In this document: positions 8,293 to 16,097 of the stretch, in pieces
Position numbering within the stretch: the first letter of the stretch is position 1
Layout: every line of letters begins with the position of its first letter
Program-made: the position numbers and the translations under genes
Notes under the pieces: generated by a model
What the model saw: only the letters and a program-made list of their open reading frames with translations
Told to the model about the DNA's origin: nothing
Databases searched by the model: none
Assembly (NCBI RefSeq): GCF_002950945.1
Contig: NZ_CP012673.1
Span: 5,331,001-5,395,000 of the forward strand
Source: Sorangium cellulosum
GTDB lineage: Bacteria > Myxococcota_A > Polyangia > Polyangiales > Polyangiaceae
Direction: 5' to 3'
DNA: 64,000 nucleotides

Positions 8293-9149
8293 GCAGCCAA
8301 GATGCCTTCTCTGCACGACATCGGCCCCTGGAGGAGCGAGCCCGAGCGGTGAATCTCTGCTTCTTCTCGCTCTCCCTATCGCTCCTCATGACCGCCGCCT
8401 GCCAGCGCTCCGCTCCCAGCCCCAGTGACCCGCCGCCAGCGCAGCCCACCAATTCCGCGTCCCCGGTTGCTCCAGCCGAGCCATGGGCGTCGCGACCGCC
8501 ACGAGAATGGCCTCAGCTCGTCTTGACCAACCACGCGGAGTTCCACGGCCACACCGCGCTCCAGGGCGCGAGCGCCTTCCTCGTCAGGACCCAGGACGGC
8601 CGCACGCTGGCCGCCACCGCCAAGCACCTCCTCGGCCAGAACGGCGGGGTAGATCCCGAGGTCTCGGTGGTGGCCCTCGACGGCGCCATCCGGTCCTGGC
8701 GCCTGTTCCCGCGCACACTAGAGGACCAGTTCGTCGAGGCGGGCAAGGTCGCCGCGCCCGGCCTCGACGACCCGAAGCTCGACTGGCTGCTCCTGACCCT
8801 CAAGGACACCGGGAAGCCCCTCCCCGCAACGCCCCTGCGGCTGCGCCCCCGGCCGGTCGAGGTCGGAGAGGACATCTATCTCGTCGGTTGTCCCTACATC
8901 GAGGAGCCCTGCAAGCAGAACGTCTATGCCGGGAAGGTCACCGCGCGGAATGGGCATCGCTTCCGGTACGACGTCGACCCGCCGGTCGACCTCCGCGGCT
9001 TCAGCGGCGCGCCGGCCATCGACCGGGCCGGGCATGTGGTCGGCGTGATCATGCTCTGGTTCCAGCCCAGGAAGCAGGACGAGAAGTTCCTGGAGGCCGG
9101 CGGCGAGGACGCCGCCTCGGTCTACCCGCGCGTCGAACCGCGCCGCTGA
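8289..9149 (+). CDS. Trypsin-like serine protease lipoprotein
   Basis: A 286-aa chymotrypsin-fold peptidase with a complete triad: His113 (TAKH), Asp165 (KLDWLLL) and Ser239 (GFSGAP). The N-terminus carries a hydrophobic stretch and lipobox (LLMTAAC, Cys38), so it should be lipidated and exported. A Pro/Ser-rich linker (~40-70) precedes the protease domain. GTG 8289 overlaps the preceding stop (GTGA) and is supported by the homologous start remnant at 6508. GTG 8349 would give a shorter, more typical signal peptide. Trypsin-like proteases recur beside CHAT/STAND genes in conflict loci, so this is probably the third gene of the cassette, acting outside the inner membrane. Confidence 0.85.
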   Translation: MSSQDAFSARHRPLEERARAVNLCFFSLSLSLLMTAACQRSAPSPSDPPPAQPTNSASPVAPAEPWASRPPREWPQLVLTNHAEFHGHTALQGASAFLVRTQDGRTLAATAKHLLGQNGGVDPEVSVVALDGAIRSWRLFPRTLEDQFVEAGKVAAPGLDDPKLDWLLLTLKDTGKPLPATPLRLRPRPVEVGEDIYLVGCPYIEEPCKQNVYAGKVTARNGHRFRYDVDPPVDLRGFSGAPAIDRAGHVVGVIMLWFQPRKQDEKFLEAGGEDAASVYPRVEPRR

Positions 9150-9371
9150 CGAACTCGCCTGCCGACAGGATCGGCCCGCCCACCGGCTCCCCCCACGCGC
9201 GTTCATCCCCTGTGAGCCTCCACCCTCCGTCCGCTCGCGGATGACGTGGAAAATCGATCCTGCTCGTCGTAATGCGATCGATGTCTCCGGTTCGCATTGC
9301 GTTTGCGCTCATATTTTTCTCACGCTGATATCCGGGCACGCGACACACATCCCGCGGTAGGTTGCGCGCGC

Positions 9372-9968
9372 ATGCAGACGCGAAAGCCCCCGATCTACGA
9401 GGGTCACGAGAACTACGACAAAATCCGAGCTCTTCCCGAACACTCACGCGCAGCACAGCCCGCTGAGGCGCATCCACAGGGGACCACGGAGCCGCCTCAG
9501 AACAGGTATTGCGAGCGCCTGGGCATCGCCGTTCCCCGGGTCGAGGACGTCGCGGCGCAGGGCAGGGCGAAGCTCTTCCACCTCATGATCGTCGCCCTCC
9601 TCGAGCGCGGCGCGCCGATGATGCTCGACGAGATCGCGGAGCGCCTCGACGAGGCCGGCGTGATCGCGGAGACCGGCGATCTCGCCGGTTCGCTCCAGAG
9701 GGCGTGGCACGGCATGGAGCCGGTCTACCGCGACGGGACGGGCCGCTTCGGCCTCCGCCTCGACGCCTTCGCCCTCCGCATCCTCCTGCGGACCGCCGGA
9801 CTGCTCGGTACCTGCGTGAAGCCGCCGCCCCCCGCGCCGACACCTCCCGCGCCCGGCGACGACGACCCGCTGTCCGCCGGCCGGATGTTCGCCCAGCGGG
9901 CGCAACACGCGGCGCGCGGCGTTCCCGATCGCACGGGACGAGATCCGGGCAGTTCGCCTGGCCTCTGA
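9372..9968 (+). CDS. Hypothetical protein, possible winged-helix core
   Basis: I do not recognise this 198-aa protein. Residues ~50-140 form an amphipathic, alpha-rich block (LFHLMIVALLERGAPMMLDEIAERLDE) followed by a beta-hairpin-like GTGRFGLRLD. That pattern resembles a winged helix or a DNA-associated accessory fold. The C-terminus after ~165 is Pro/Asp-rich and low complexity. The ATG at 9372 is chosen as the first methionine after the upstream promoter-like AT-rich patch (9309-9340). The gene stands alone between the protease cassette and a relic region. Confidence 0.55.
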   Translation: MQTRKPPIYEGHENYDKIRALPEHSRAAQPAEAHPQGTTEPPQNRYCERLGIAVPRVEDVAAQGRAKLFHLMIVALLERGAPMMLDEIAERLDEAGVIAETGDLAGSLQRAWHGMEPVYRDGTGRFGLRLDAFALRILLRTAGLLGTCVKPPPPAPTPPAPGDDDPLSAGRMFAQRAQHAARGVPDRTGRDPGSSPGL

Positions 9969-10100
9969 TCACGCCGGGCAGTATGTGATGCAGGAGAGCC
10001 CGCTCCGGGAACAACACCCTTGATCGCGACCGAACCTGCGGCAGCTGCATCGAGGAGAGCGCACCGCAGGCACGGCTGGGAACTTCCCGGTACGTGAGGC

Positions 10101-10138
10101 TCAGCGCCGACGGGCAGCGGTGGCCGCCGCGTCGGACG
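10101..10138 (+). pseudogene. Short relic of a WD40 repeat
   Basis: The 20 bases at 10101-10120 match the invariant core of the WD40-coding repeat, and CCGCGTCGGACG (10127-10138) matches its next block with a small gap. No open WD40 frame surrounds it. It looks like debris of another nSTAND-WD40 copy or a recombination scar. Confidence 0.6.
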
Positions 10139-10145
10139 CCCAGAA

Positions 10146-11675
10146 TCAGCCTCCCGCCTCCCCGAGCTTCGCGTCGAGCGCCTTCAAGGTCCGCTGTCCC
10201 ACCACGCCATCCGCGAGCAGCCCATTCCCGGCCTGGAACGCCTTCACGGCCGCCTCCACCTTCTCCCCGAACTTGCCGTCGACGCTCCCCCGGACCTCGA
10301 TCCCGACCGCGAGCAGCGCCTGCTGCAACGCCTTGATCTCGGCCCCGCTGGCCCCCTTCCGGAACGACCTCTCGCCCTTCGCGGCGCACTCGAGCGCCGG
10401 CTGGCCGGCGAGCGGCGCGTTCTTCAATATCTGCGCCTTCGGCGGCTCGGCCGGCCTGCCCGGCCGCGGCAGGGGAAACTCGGCGAACGGATCTCCCGAC
10501 GGCGGCCCCGCCGCCCGCACGAACGCATCGCTCATGCAATCGAGGCCGTCGGCCTTCATGTGCTCGCAGTACAGCTGGAACTGCTTCCAGCTCGGGATCC
10601 ACCTCGATCGGCGCGCCTTCCCGTAGAAATACCGGCCGATGAGCACCGCGAGGTCCTGGTCGCGCTCGACCGAGGGCGCGCCGCCGCCCGCCTGGGGCAG
10701 CGCCCAGTCGAGGCAGCCGTCGACGTACGCGGGCGCCCAGTGCTTGAGGTGGACAACCAGGTTGAACAGGGCCTGCGTGGCGATGGCGTCAGACCCGGGC
10801 AGGTGACCCGACGTCTCCATGAACGTGAGGAGCTGCGCCTCCGTGACCACATCGCGCGTCTCCGGATCCCGCGCCACGTGGATGAGCAGCCGGAGCAGCG
10901 GGACCGAGCTGCGCAGCGTCTCCAGCGCCTCCCGCTGCCCGGTGATCACCCGCTTCGCCCGGAGGTCGACGACATCGTAAACGTTCCTGTCGCGGTAACA
11001 CACGCCGGCGCGGCCGAGGCGCTCCCGCAGCGCCTCGTTCGCCACGGCGCGCGCCATCACCTTGCCGAGCAACCCGCGGCCGCCCCAGCCGGTCCCCCAC
11101 GTCACGATCTGGTTATCGTACGTGTTGATGGCCGCGGTGCTGCCCTCGCGCGCCTGGAAGGCGCCGAAGGCGAGGATCTTGCGGCGATCGCCCGGGCTCG
11201 AGGCGGCCGCGCGCGCCTCGAAGTACTCGCTGAGGTAGGCTTGATGCGCCCTGTCGCCGGCCCCGGTGTACATGTGCCCGTTGCGGACCGCCCTGAGGCC
11301 CGGCTCCGCGGGCGCCTCGTTGCGGCTCTGCGCGATCTCCTCGAGCAGATCGCCCGGCAGCTCGCGCCCGGCCACGTCCGTGCCCGCGTCGCGGGCGTAG
11401 TCCTCCCACCCCGGGCCGGGCTCGCCACCGAAACGGGCGAACGCCTCGGGCCCCGGCGAGGCGCGCCTGAAGCCGAGCGCCGGGGCGGAGAGCATGAGAT
11501 CCGTGTAGCCCTCGAAGGAGGTGACCTTCCCCGCGCCCTCGACCCGCGCCCGCACCTCGTCGAGCAGCGCCTGGCGCAGGCTCTCCGGGGGGACCTCGTC
11601 ATCGGGTAAGTCCGTCGCCCGCGGCGATCCGCTGGAGCTCGGGGCGACCGGCGAGCAGCCCGCTCGAGAGCGCAC
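10146..11675 (-). CDS. Peptidoglycan-binding protein, lysozyme-like middle
   Basis: 509 aa. The C-terminal ~70 residues are a clear PG_binding_1 repeat (GAEIKALQQALLAVGI...DGKFGEKVEAAVKAFQ...DGVVGQRTLKAL). The middle (~180-330) has FGAFQAREG and NTYDNQIVTWGTGWGG, which resembles muramidase/lysozyme-superfamily catalytic surroundings; I hold that loosely. There is no signal peptide. The only in-frame start I see is GTG 11675, which overlaps the upstream gene's end by 77 bp in another frame. Together with that gene it probably acts on cell wall, possibly as an exported effector (inference). Confidence 0.65.
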   Translation of the reverse strand: MRSRAGCSPVAPSSSGSPRATDLPDDEVPPESLRQALLDEVRARVEGAGKVTSFEGYTDLMLSAPALGFRRASPGPEAFARFGGEPGPGWEDYARDAGTDVAGRELPGDLLEEIAQSRNEAPAEPGLRAVRNGHMYTGAGDRAHQAYLSEYFEARAAASSPGDRRKILAFGAFQAREGSTAAINTYDNQIVTWGTGWGGRGLLGKVMARAVANEALRERLGRAGVCYRDRNVYDVVDLRAKRVITGQREALETLRSSVPLLRLLIHVARDPETRDVVTEAQLLTFMETSGHLPGSDAIATQALFNLVVHLKHWAPAYVDGCLDWALPQAGGGAPSVERDQDLAVLIGRYFYGKARRSRWIPSWKQFQLYCEHMKADGLDCMSDAFVRAAGPPSGDPFAEFPLPRPGRPAEPPKAQILKNAPLAGQPALECAAKGERSFRKGASGAEIKALQQALLAVGIEVRGSVDGKFGEKVEAAVKAFQAGNGLLADGVVGQRTLKALDAKLGEAGG

Positions 11676-13047
11676 CCGCCGGCGGGGCGGGTGCCGGCGT
11701 CGAATCGGTGGGCCTCTTCGCGGGGGCGCCGCCGCCCGCGGAATAGGGCGCGTCCGGGGACCAATCGGATCTGCCCGGGCGATCGTGCAGGCCCTGGCTC
11801 GGCCGCCAGCTCATCGTGGCGTTGCCCCTCGGGTCGCACGAGCAATCGAGCAGCGGGCGGTTGTCCCGCGGGCCGTCCCATGCCGAATTGATACAGAACG
11901 TGGGCTCGACGGTCTCATGGAACGGCGCGCCCCGCAGCGCCCGGAAGAGCCACGAGACGGGGAGACGCTCCTGCTCCATCGAGAACCACGCGGAGCGGAA
12001 GAGGAGCTTCCTGTCGCTCCGGCGCCGGAGCAGGAGGCGCGCCCGCCCGCGGGGCGCGAGCTGCGCCCGGAGGCTCCCGAGCGATCCCGGCCGGGCGATG
12101 CCGCGGAAGGCCCACGCGCCGCCCGACAGGGTGCTCGGGATCCACGGCCACCAGTGCGACTCCCAGAGCATGCGCGACCCCTTGGCGACGGCTGCGTGGC
12201 GCGCCGGATCGTTGAACGAGGTGGTCGTGTCCCAGAGCTGCCACGCTCGCTCGGTCGGGTGCTTGCGCAGGACCATGGCGACGTGCCCGCTGCCGCGCCC
12301 GCACCCGACGACGTGCTGGGCGCCCGCGCACGTGGCGCCGGCCTTCTTCATCGGGCAAGGCGCCGACCAGAACAGGCAGGAGCCGACGGTGATCTGCTCC
12401 CACAGATCGTCCGGGAGCTGCTCCAGCACGAGCGGCACCTGCGTCCACCCCTGGCCGAGACGGGCGCAGGCGGGCTGCGCGTCGAGCCCGGAGCCGATGT
12501 CGCCGAGCGCGCCGCCGTCCCAGCCATAGAAGCAGAGCGCCGTCGTCACGGCCTGCTGGCACTGGCCGACCAGCGGATAATACCCCGTGTCGGCGACGGC
12601 CTTCGCGACCCGCGCCTGGGACCCATAGAAGTAAACGGGCTGTGTGTACGGGACGCCGGTCTGGTGCTCGGCGACGGCGCGCGCAAAGGCCTCGGCGGGG
12701 CCGTCGAAGCCCGCGTAGTCCGGGTGCGCGAACACGTCGCCGAGGCCCTGCCGCGCGCGGGCGAACAGGAGCTCGGCGATACGATCGACGTGGTCGGGTC
12801 CGGGGATGTCGTGCTCGGGGACGCGCAGGAGGTTCACGGTCCGCACGAGCTGCGGCGGCGCATCGGTGGGGCCGAACAGCGCGTGCGGCCGCGCGAGCCA
12901 CGCCTCCGGCGGCGTGGCAGGCTCCATCTCGACGTCTTCCCAGGGAGGCAGACCCCCTTCGCCCGGCAGGGCATCCGCCGCGATCTCCGAGGGAAGCTGC
13001 TCGATGGATGGCTGTCCGTCCCGCTCGCCCCTGGGTCCATACGTCAT
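11599..13047 (-). CDS. Papain-like/CHAP-type cysteine peptidase candidate
   Basis: 482 aa with no confident family name. A papain-like layout is visible: Cys163 in VGQCQQAV at a helix start, His255 in GSGHVAMV, and Asp273 in LWDTTTSF. That is the usual Cys-His-polar order of CHAP/NlpC-P60 amidases. Several other cysteines (CLFW, CPMKK, CAGAQHVVGC) could form disulphides or bind metal. No signal peptide is present; the first ~45 residues are acidic and Pro-rich. The start at 13047 is well supported by AAGGAGGGG six bases upstream. It precedes the PG-binding gene in the same operon, suggesting a peptidoglycan amidase or toxin-like role. Confidence 0.6.
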   Translation of the reverse strand: MTYGPRGERDGQPSIEQLPSEIAADALPGEGGLPPWEDVEMEPATPPEAWLARPHALFGPTDAPPQLVRTVNLLRVPEHDIPGPDHVDRIAELLFARARQGLGDVFAHPDYAGFDGPAEAFARAVAEHQTGVPYTQPVYFYGSQARVAKAVADTGYYPLVGQCQQAVTTALCFYGWDGGALGDIGSGLDAQPACARLGQGWTQVPLVLEQLPDDLWEQITVGSCLFWSAPCPMKKAGATCAGAQHVVGCGRGSGHVAMVLRKHPTERAWQLWDTTTSFNDPARHAAVAKGSRMLWESHWWPWIPSTLSGGAWAFRGIARPGSLGSLRAQLAPRGRARLLLRRRSDRKLLFRSAWFSMEQERLPVSWLFRALRGAPFHETVEPTFCINSAWDGPRDNRPLLDCSCDPRGNATMSWRPSQGLHDRPGRSDWSPDAPYSAGGGAPAKRPTDSTPAPAPPAGALSSGLLAGRPELQRIAAGDGLTR

Positions 13048-13309
13048 GTGCCGCCCCTCCTTCGTGCCCGCGCCAGCGCTGGTGCGAGCGCACGGCCGCT
13101 CGCTCTCAGGATAGACATTCCTCCAGCGGAGGTCTCTTTTTGCAGGCGCGAAGGTGCTCCGAGCACGGGCCCGACGTGACGGGGGCGCACGACCGGCGGG
13201 GACTCCGGTGATGGCGGATCGTGGTACGCCGCAGCGCTCCGGGCGCGATCCTGCGGCAGCGGCAGCAACGGGGGTGCGGCGCAGGACGGCCCCGGAGGAC
13301 CGTGGCGCC

Positions 13310-14170
13310 TCAGGGCTTCGCCGCGCCCTTCATGTGCGCCGCGAACGCCTCGGCGAAATCCGGGTGCCAGCGCGAGAGCGCAGGGCGGTTCCGGATCAGG
13401 TCGTCGGCCGCCCACTGGATGCGGCGCTCGTCCATCTCGCGCGTGACCGCATTGTCAGGGCAGAGGATGTAGAAGTCGCCCCGGCCCATGCTGTCGATCA
13501 GCATGTCGACCACCTGATCGGCGGTCCAGGCCTCGGCGGGCTTCTCCGTGCCCCGCGCGGTCATGCCGGTGAAGGTGTAGCCCGGGATCAGGAGGTGGGC
13601 GGTGATCTTGCAGCCGGGCACATTGCGCAGCTCGTGCGCGAGCTGCTCGGTCACCACCTTCACGCCGGCCTTGGAGACATTGTAGGCCGCGTCGCCTGGA
13701 GGGGTGGTGATACCCTGCTTCGATCCGGTGTTGACGATCGCGCACGGGGTGTCCTGCGCGAGCATCGCCTCGGTGAACGCCTGCACGCCGTGGATCACGC
13801 CCCAGAGGTTCACCTCGATGAGCCGCCGAAAGCGATCGTAGTCCTGCCAGGGCTTGCCGCCGCCGCCGACGCCGGCGTTGTTCATCAGCACGGCCACCTC
13901 GCCGAACGTCTCGTAGGCGACCTGCTTCAGGCGCTGCACGTCGTCGAGCCTGGCGACGTCCGTCGGTACGGCCCGGACATCGGTCTTGCCGCCGGCCGCC
14001 AGGGCGGCGACGCCCGCGGCGGCCTCGTGCAGCGCGGGGCCGTCGAGGTCGGCGAGGCAGACCTTCAGGCCCATGCGCGCGAAGCGGATGGCGGCGGCGA
14101 GCCCGATGCCGCTGGCGGCGCCGGTCACCACGGCCACGCGGCCGGGCGTCAATGCGGGATGGTGAGTCAT
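13310..14170 (-). CDS. SDR-family oxidoreductase
   Basis: A 286-aa classical short-chain dehydrogenase/reductase. It has the Rossmann motif TGAASGIG at 16-23, NNAG at 97-100 and the catalytic Ser150-Tyr163-Lys167 set (YNVSK). It oxidises or reduces a hydroxyl/carbonyl with NAD(P)H; the substrate cannot be read from sequence. The C-terminal tail (RRIQWAADDLIRNRPALSRWHPDF) is longer than in minimal SDRs. The ATG at 14170 follows a GGAGATCC Shine-Dalgarno-like site. The gene is divergent from the C25-like caspase and looks metabolically unrelated to its neighbours. Confidence 0.9.
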   Translation of the reverse strand: MTHHPALTPGRVAVVTGAASGIGLAAAIRFARMGLKVCLADLDGPALHEAAAGVAALAAGGKTDVRAVPTDVARLDDVQRLKQVAYETFGEVAVLMNNAGVGGGGKPWQDYDRFRRLIEVNLWGVIHGVQAFTEAMLAQDTPCAIVNTGSKQGITTPPGDAAYNVSKAGVKVVTEQLAHELRNVPGCKITAHLLIPGYTFTGMTARGTEKPAEAWTADQVVDMLIDSMGRGDFYILCPDNAVTREMDERRIQWAADDLIRNRPALSRWHPDFAEAFAAHMKGAAKP

Positions 14171-14298
14171 CGTGGATCTCCGTCTGGCGTTGGGTTCGCG
14201 ACGCGTATGGCACGACGCGCGCGGCGAGTGTAGGGGGGGCGCGCCGTATCCGGGGGCGCATTGACCCCCCGGCGTGCCTCTGGCACGCTGCCGCACCC

Positions 14299-16077
14299 AT
14301 GCTGGATGTCGCCCCGAGGACACTGGAGCTCTTGCTCGCGGACGCCGGCGATCTCCGCCCCACGCTCGCGTCGGGCCTGCCCGAGATCGCGGCGGGCAAG
14401 GCGCCTCAGCCGGAGAAGACGCCGCGGGGCGTGGACGCGCTCTCCCTCGAGATGCCCGACGCGGACCCCAACGATCTCGCCCTCCAGCGCTGGTCGGTGA
14501 TCGCGCCCGAGGGCGCCGCGGGCGACCGGGCGCTCGAGGCGATCGCGCCGCTCCTCCGGCTCCGGGAGGCGGAGCAGGGGGCGAAGGTGGTGCCCTTCCG
14601 CGTGAAGCCCGGAATGGGCATGGCCGAGTCGGCCCGGTGGAAGAACGACGTGCTGCGCGACGAGCGGGTGCCGGAGGCGGAGCGGCCGCGGTACCTGCTC
14701 CTCCTCGGGGATCTGGACGAGGTGTCCGCCGAGCTGCAGCACGTGCTCGCGAACGGCTCGTTCGTCGGGCGCCTCCACGTCGCGGGCGCTGACGGCAAGC
14801 CCGATCTCGACGGCTATGCGGCCTACGCCGACAAGGTGGTGCGCTGGGCCCGGGAGCCGACAGGCGCCGAGCAGCCCGACGCGTTGTTCTTCGTCGCGAA
14901 CGACGGCTCCGACGCGACCCGGCTGGGCCACAGCCTGCTCATCGAGCCTTGCCTCCTGATGGCGCAGCGGCCGGGCAGGCGGCGCTTCCCGGCCGCGAAC
15001 GTGCTCGAGGTCCCCGGTACAGACACCGCGGCGGAGTTCCTCGGCGGGGTGAACGCGGCGAGGCCCTCCGTGCTCCTGTCCGTCAGCCATGGGCTCGGTC
15101 GGCCACGGGGCGGGTGGGCCTCCGACCATCACCAGCGTGCTTTGCAAGGGGCGCTGGTCGTCGGCGGCCAGGGCGGCTCGGAGCGGCTGCTCACGGCGGA
15201 GATGATGCAGAACGCCTCGTTCCTGCCGGGCGGCCTGTGGTTCTGCCTGGCCTGCTTCGGGGCCGGGACGCCGAAGGAGAGCGCGTTTTATGCCTGGCTG
15301 TCGCTGCTCGCGCGCGAGGGCGCCTTCGACGGCGTCCAGCGGGTGCTGGAGAGCTTGCCCAGGGCCGGCGAGCGCCCGTTCCTCGCCGCGCTGCCGCAGG
15401 CCGCGCTCCGGAACCCAGAGGGGCCGCTGGCGGTCATCGGGCACCTGGATCTGGCGTGGACCTACGGGTTCACCGATCCCAACCGGATGACGCAGAGCCG
15501 CGCCTCGCGGATCTTCAGCAGCCTCCAGGCCGCGGCGCGCGGCAGCCGCGCCGGCGTGGCGCTCGACGCGCTGATGCGCTCGTACCGCGAGGTCAACGAC
15601 GAGCTGCTCTCCGGCTACCACGCCGAGGAGGACGCCCGCGTGTGGAACCGGCCGTCGCCGGTCGAGCCCGTGAAGCGCAGCAGCGCGTTCATGCTGCGCA
15701 ACGACCTGCGGGGCTACGTGCTGCTCGGCGACCCGGCGGCGCGGCTGCCCTTGATGGCGAGCGGGGTCCAGGCGCGGCTGCCCTTGGAGGCGAGCGAGGT
15801 CCTGCGCACGACGGCGATGCAGCCGGAGAAGCTGCCGGAGAAGGCGATGCTGACGCGCGGGCTCCTCGACGAGATCCTCCCGCAGCGCGAGTCCATGCCC
15901 GCGAGGAGCGCAGGCCACGATGCGGCGAAGCGGGAAGAGGCCGTGATCGCGGTGCTTCGGGGAGACGAGGCGCCGAGGGCGATCGCCGAGCGGTACGGCG
16001 TCTCGCGGGCGGAGCTGGATCGCTGGGTCGAGGTCTACCGCGAGGCGGGGCGGAGCGCGGTCGGCAAGCTGCCCTGA
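14299..16077 (+). CDS. C25-type caspase-fold peptidase with C-terminal HTH
   Basis: 592 aa. It belongs to the same family as the genes at 21813 and 40118. A strand motif YLLLLGD...GRL is followed by the dyad His264 (SVSHGLG) and Cys319 (CLACFGAGTP), and the family terminates in YVLLGDPAARLP, as in gingipain-like C25 peptidases. After that block come ~80 extra residues ending in a helix-turn-helix (~544-585: AIAERYGVSRAELDRWVEVY) of the transposase-like type. No signal peptide, so cytosolic. The HTH may serve as a docking or DNA-binding adaptor. It converges on the nSTAND gene with only 20 bp between stops. Confidence 0.8.
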   Translation: MLDVAPRTLELLLADAGDLRPTLASGLPEIAAGKAPQPEKTPRGVDALSLEMPDADPNDLALQRWSVIAPEGAAGDRALEAIAPLLRLREAEQGAKVVPFRVKPGMGMAESARWKNDVLRDERVPEAERPRYLLLLGDLDEVSAELQHVLANGSFVGRLHVAGADGKPDLDGYAAYADKVVRWAREPTGAEQPDALFFVANDGSDATRLGHSLLIEPCLLMAQRPGRRRFPAANVLEVPGTDTAAEFLGGVNAARPSVLLSVSHGLGRPRGGWASDHHQRALQGALVVGGQGGSERLLTAEMMQNASFLPGGLWFCLACFGAGTPKESAFYAWLSLLAREGAFDGVQRVLESLPRAGERPFLAALPQAALRNPEGPLAVIGHLDLAWTYGFTDPNRMTQSRASRIFSSLQAAARGSRAGVALDALMRSYREVNDELLSGYHAEEDARVWNRPSPVEPVKRSSAFMLRNDLRGYVLLGDPAARLPLMASGVQARLPLEASEVLRTTAMQPEKLPEKAMLTRGLLDEILPQRESMPARSAGHDAAKREEAVIAVLRGDEAPRAIAERYGVSRAELDRWVEVYREAGRSAVGKLP

Positions 16078-16078
16078 C

Positions 16079-16094
16079 GCCGCCTCGAGGCGGC
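16079..16094. terminator. Palindrome between convergent genes
   Basis: A perfect 16-bp palindrome, GCCGCCTCGAGGCGGC, fills the 20-bp gap between the stops of two convergent genes. It could form a G/C hairpin acting on both transcripts. There is no T-tract, so intrinsic termination is only a possibility. Confidence 0.4.
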
Positions 16095-16097
16095 GCG

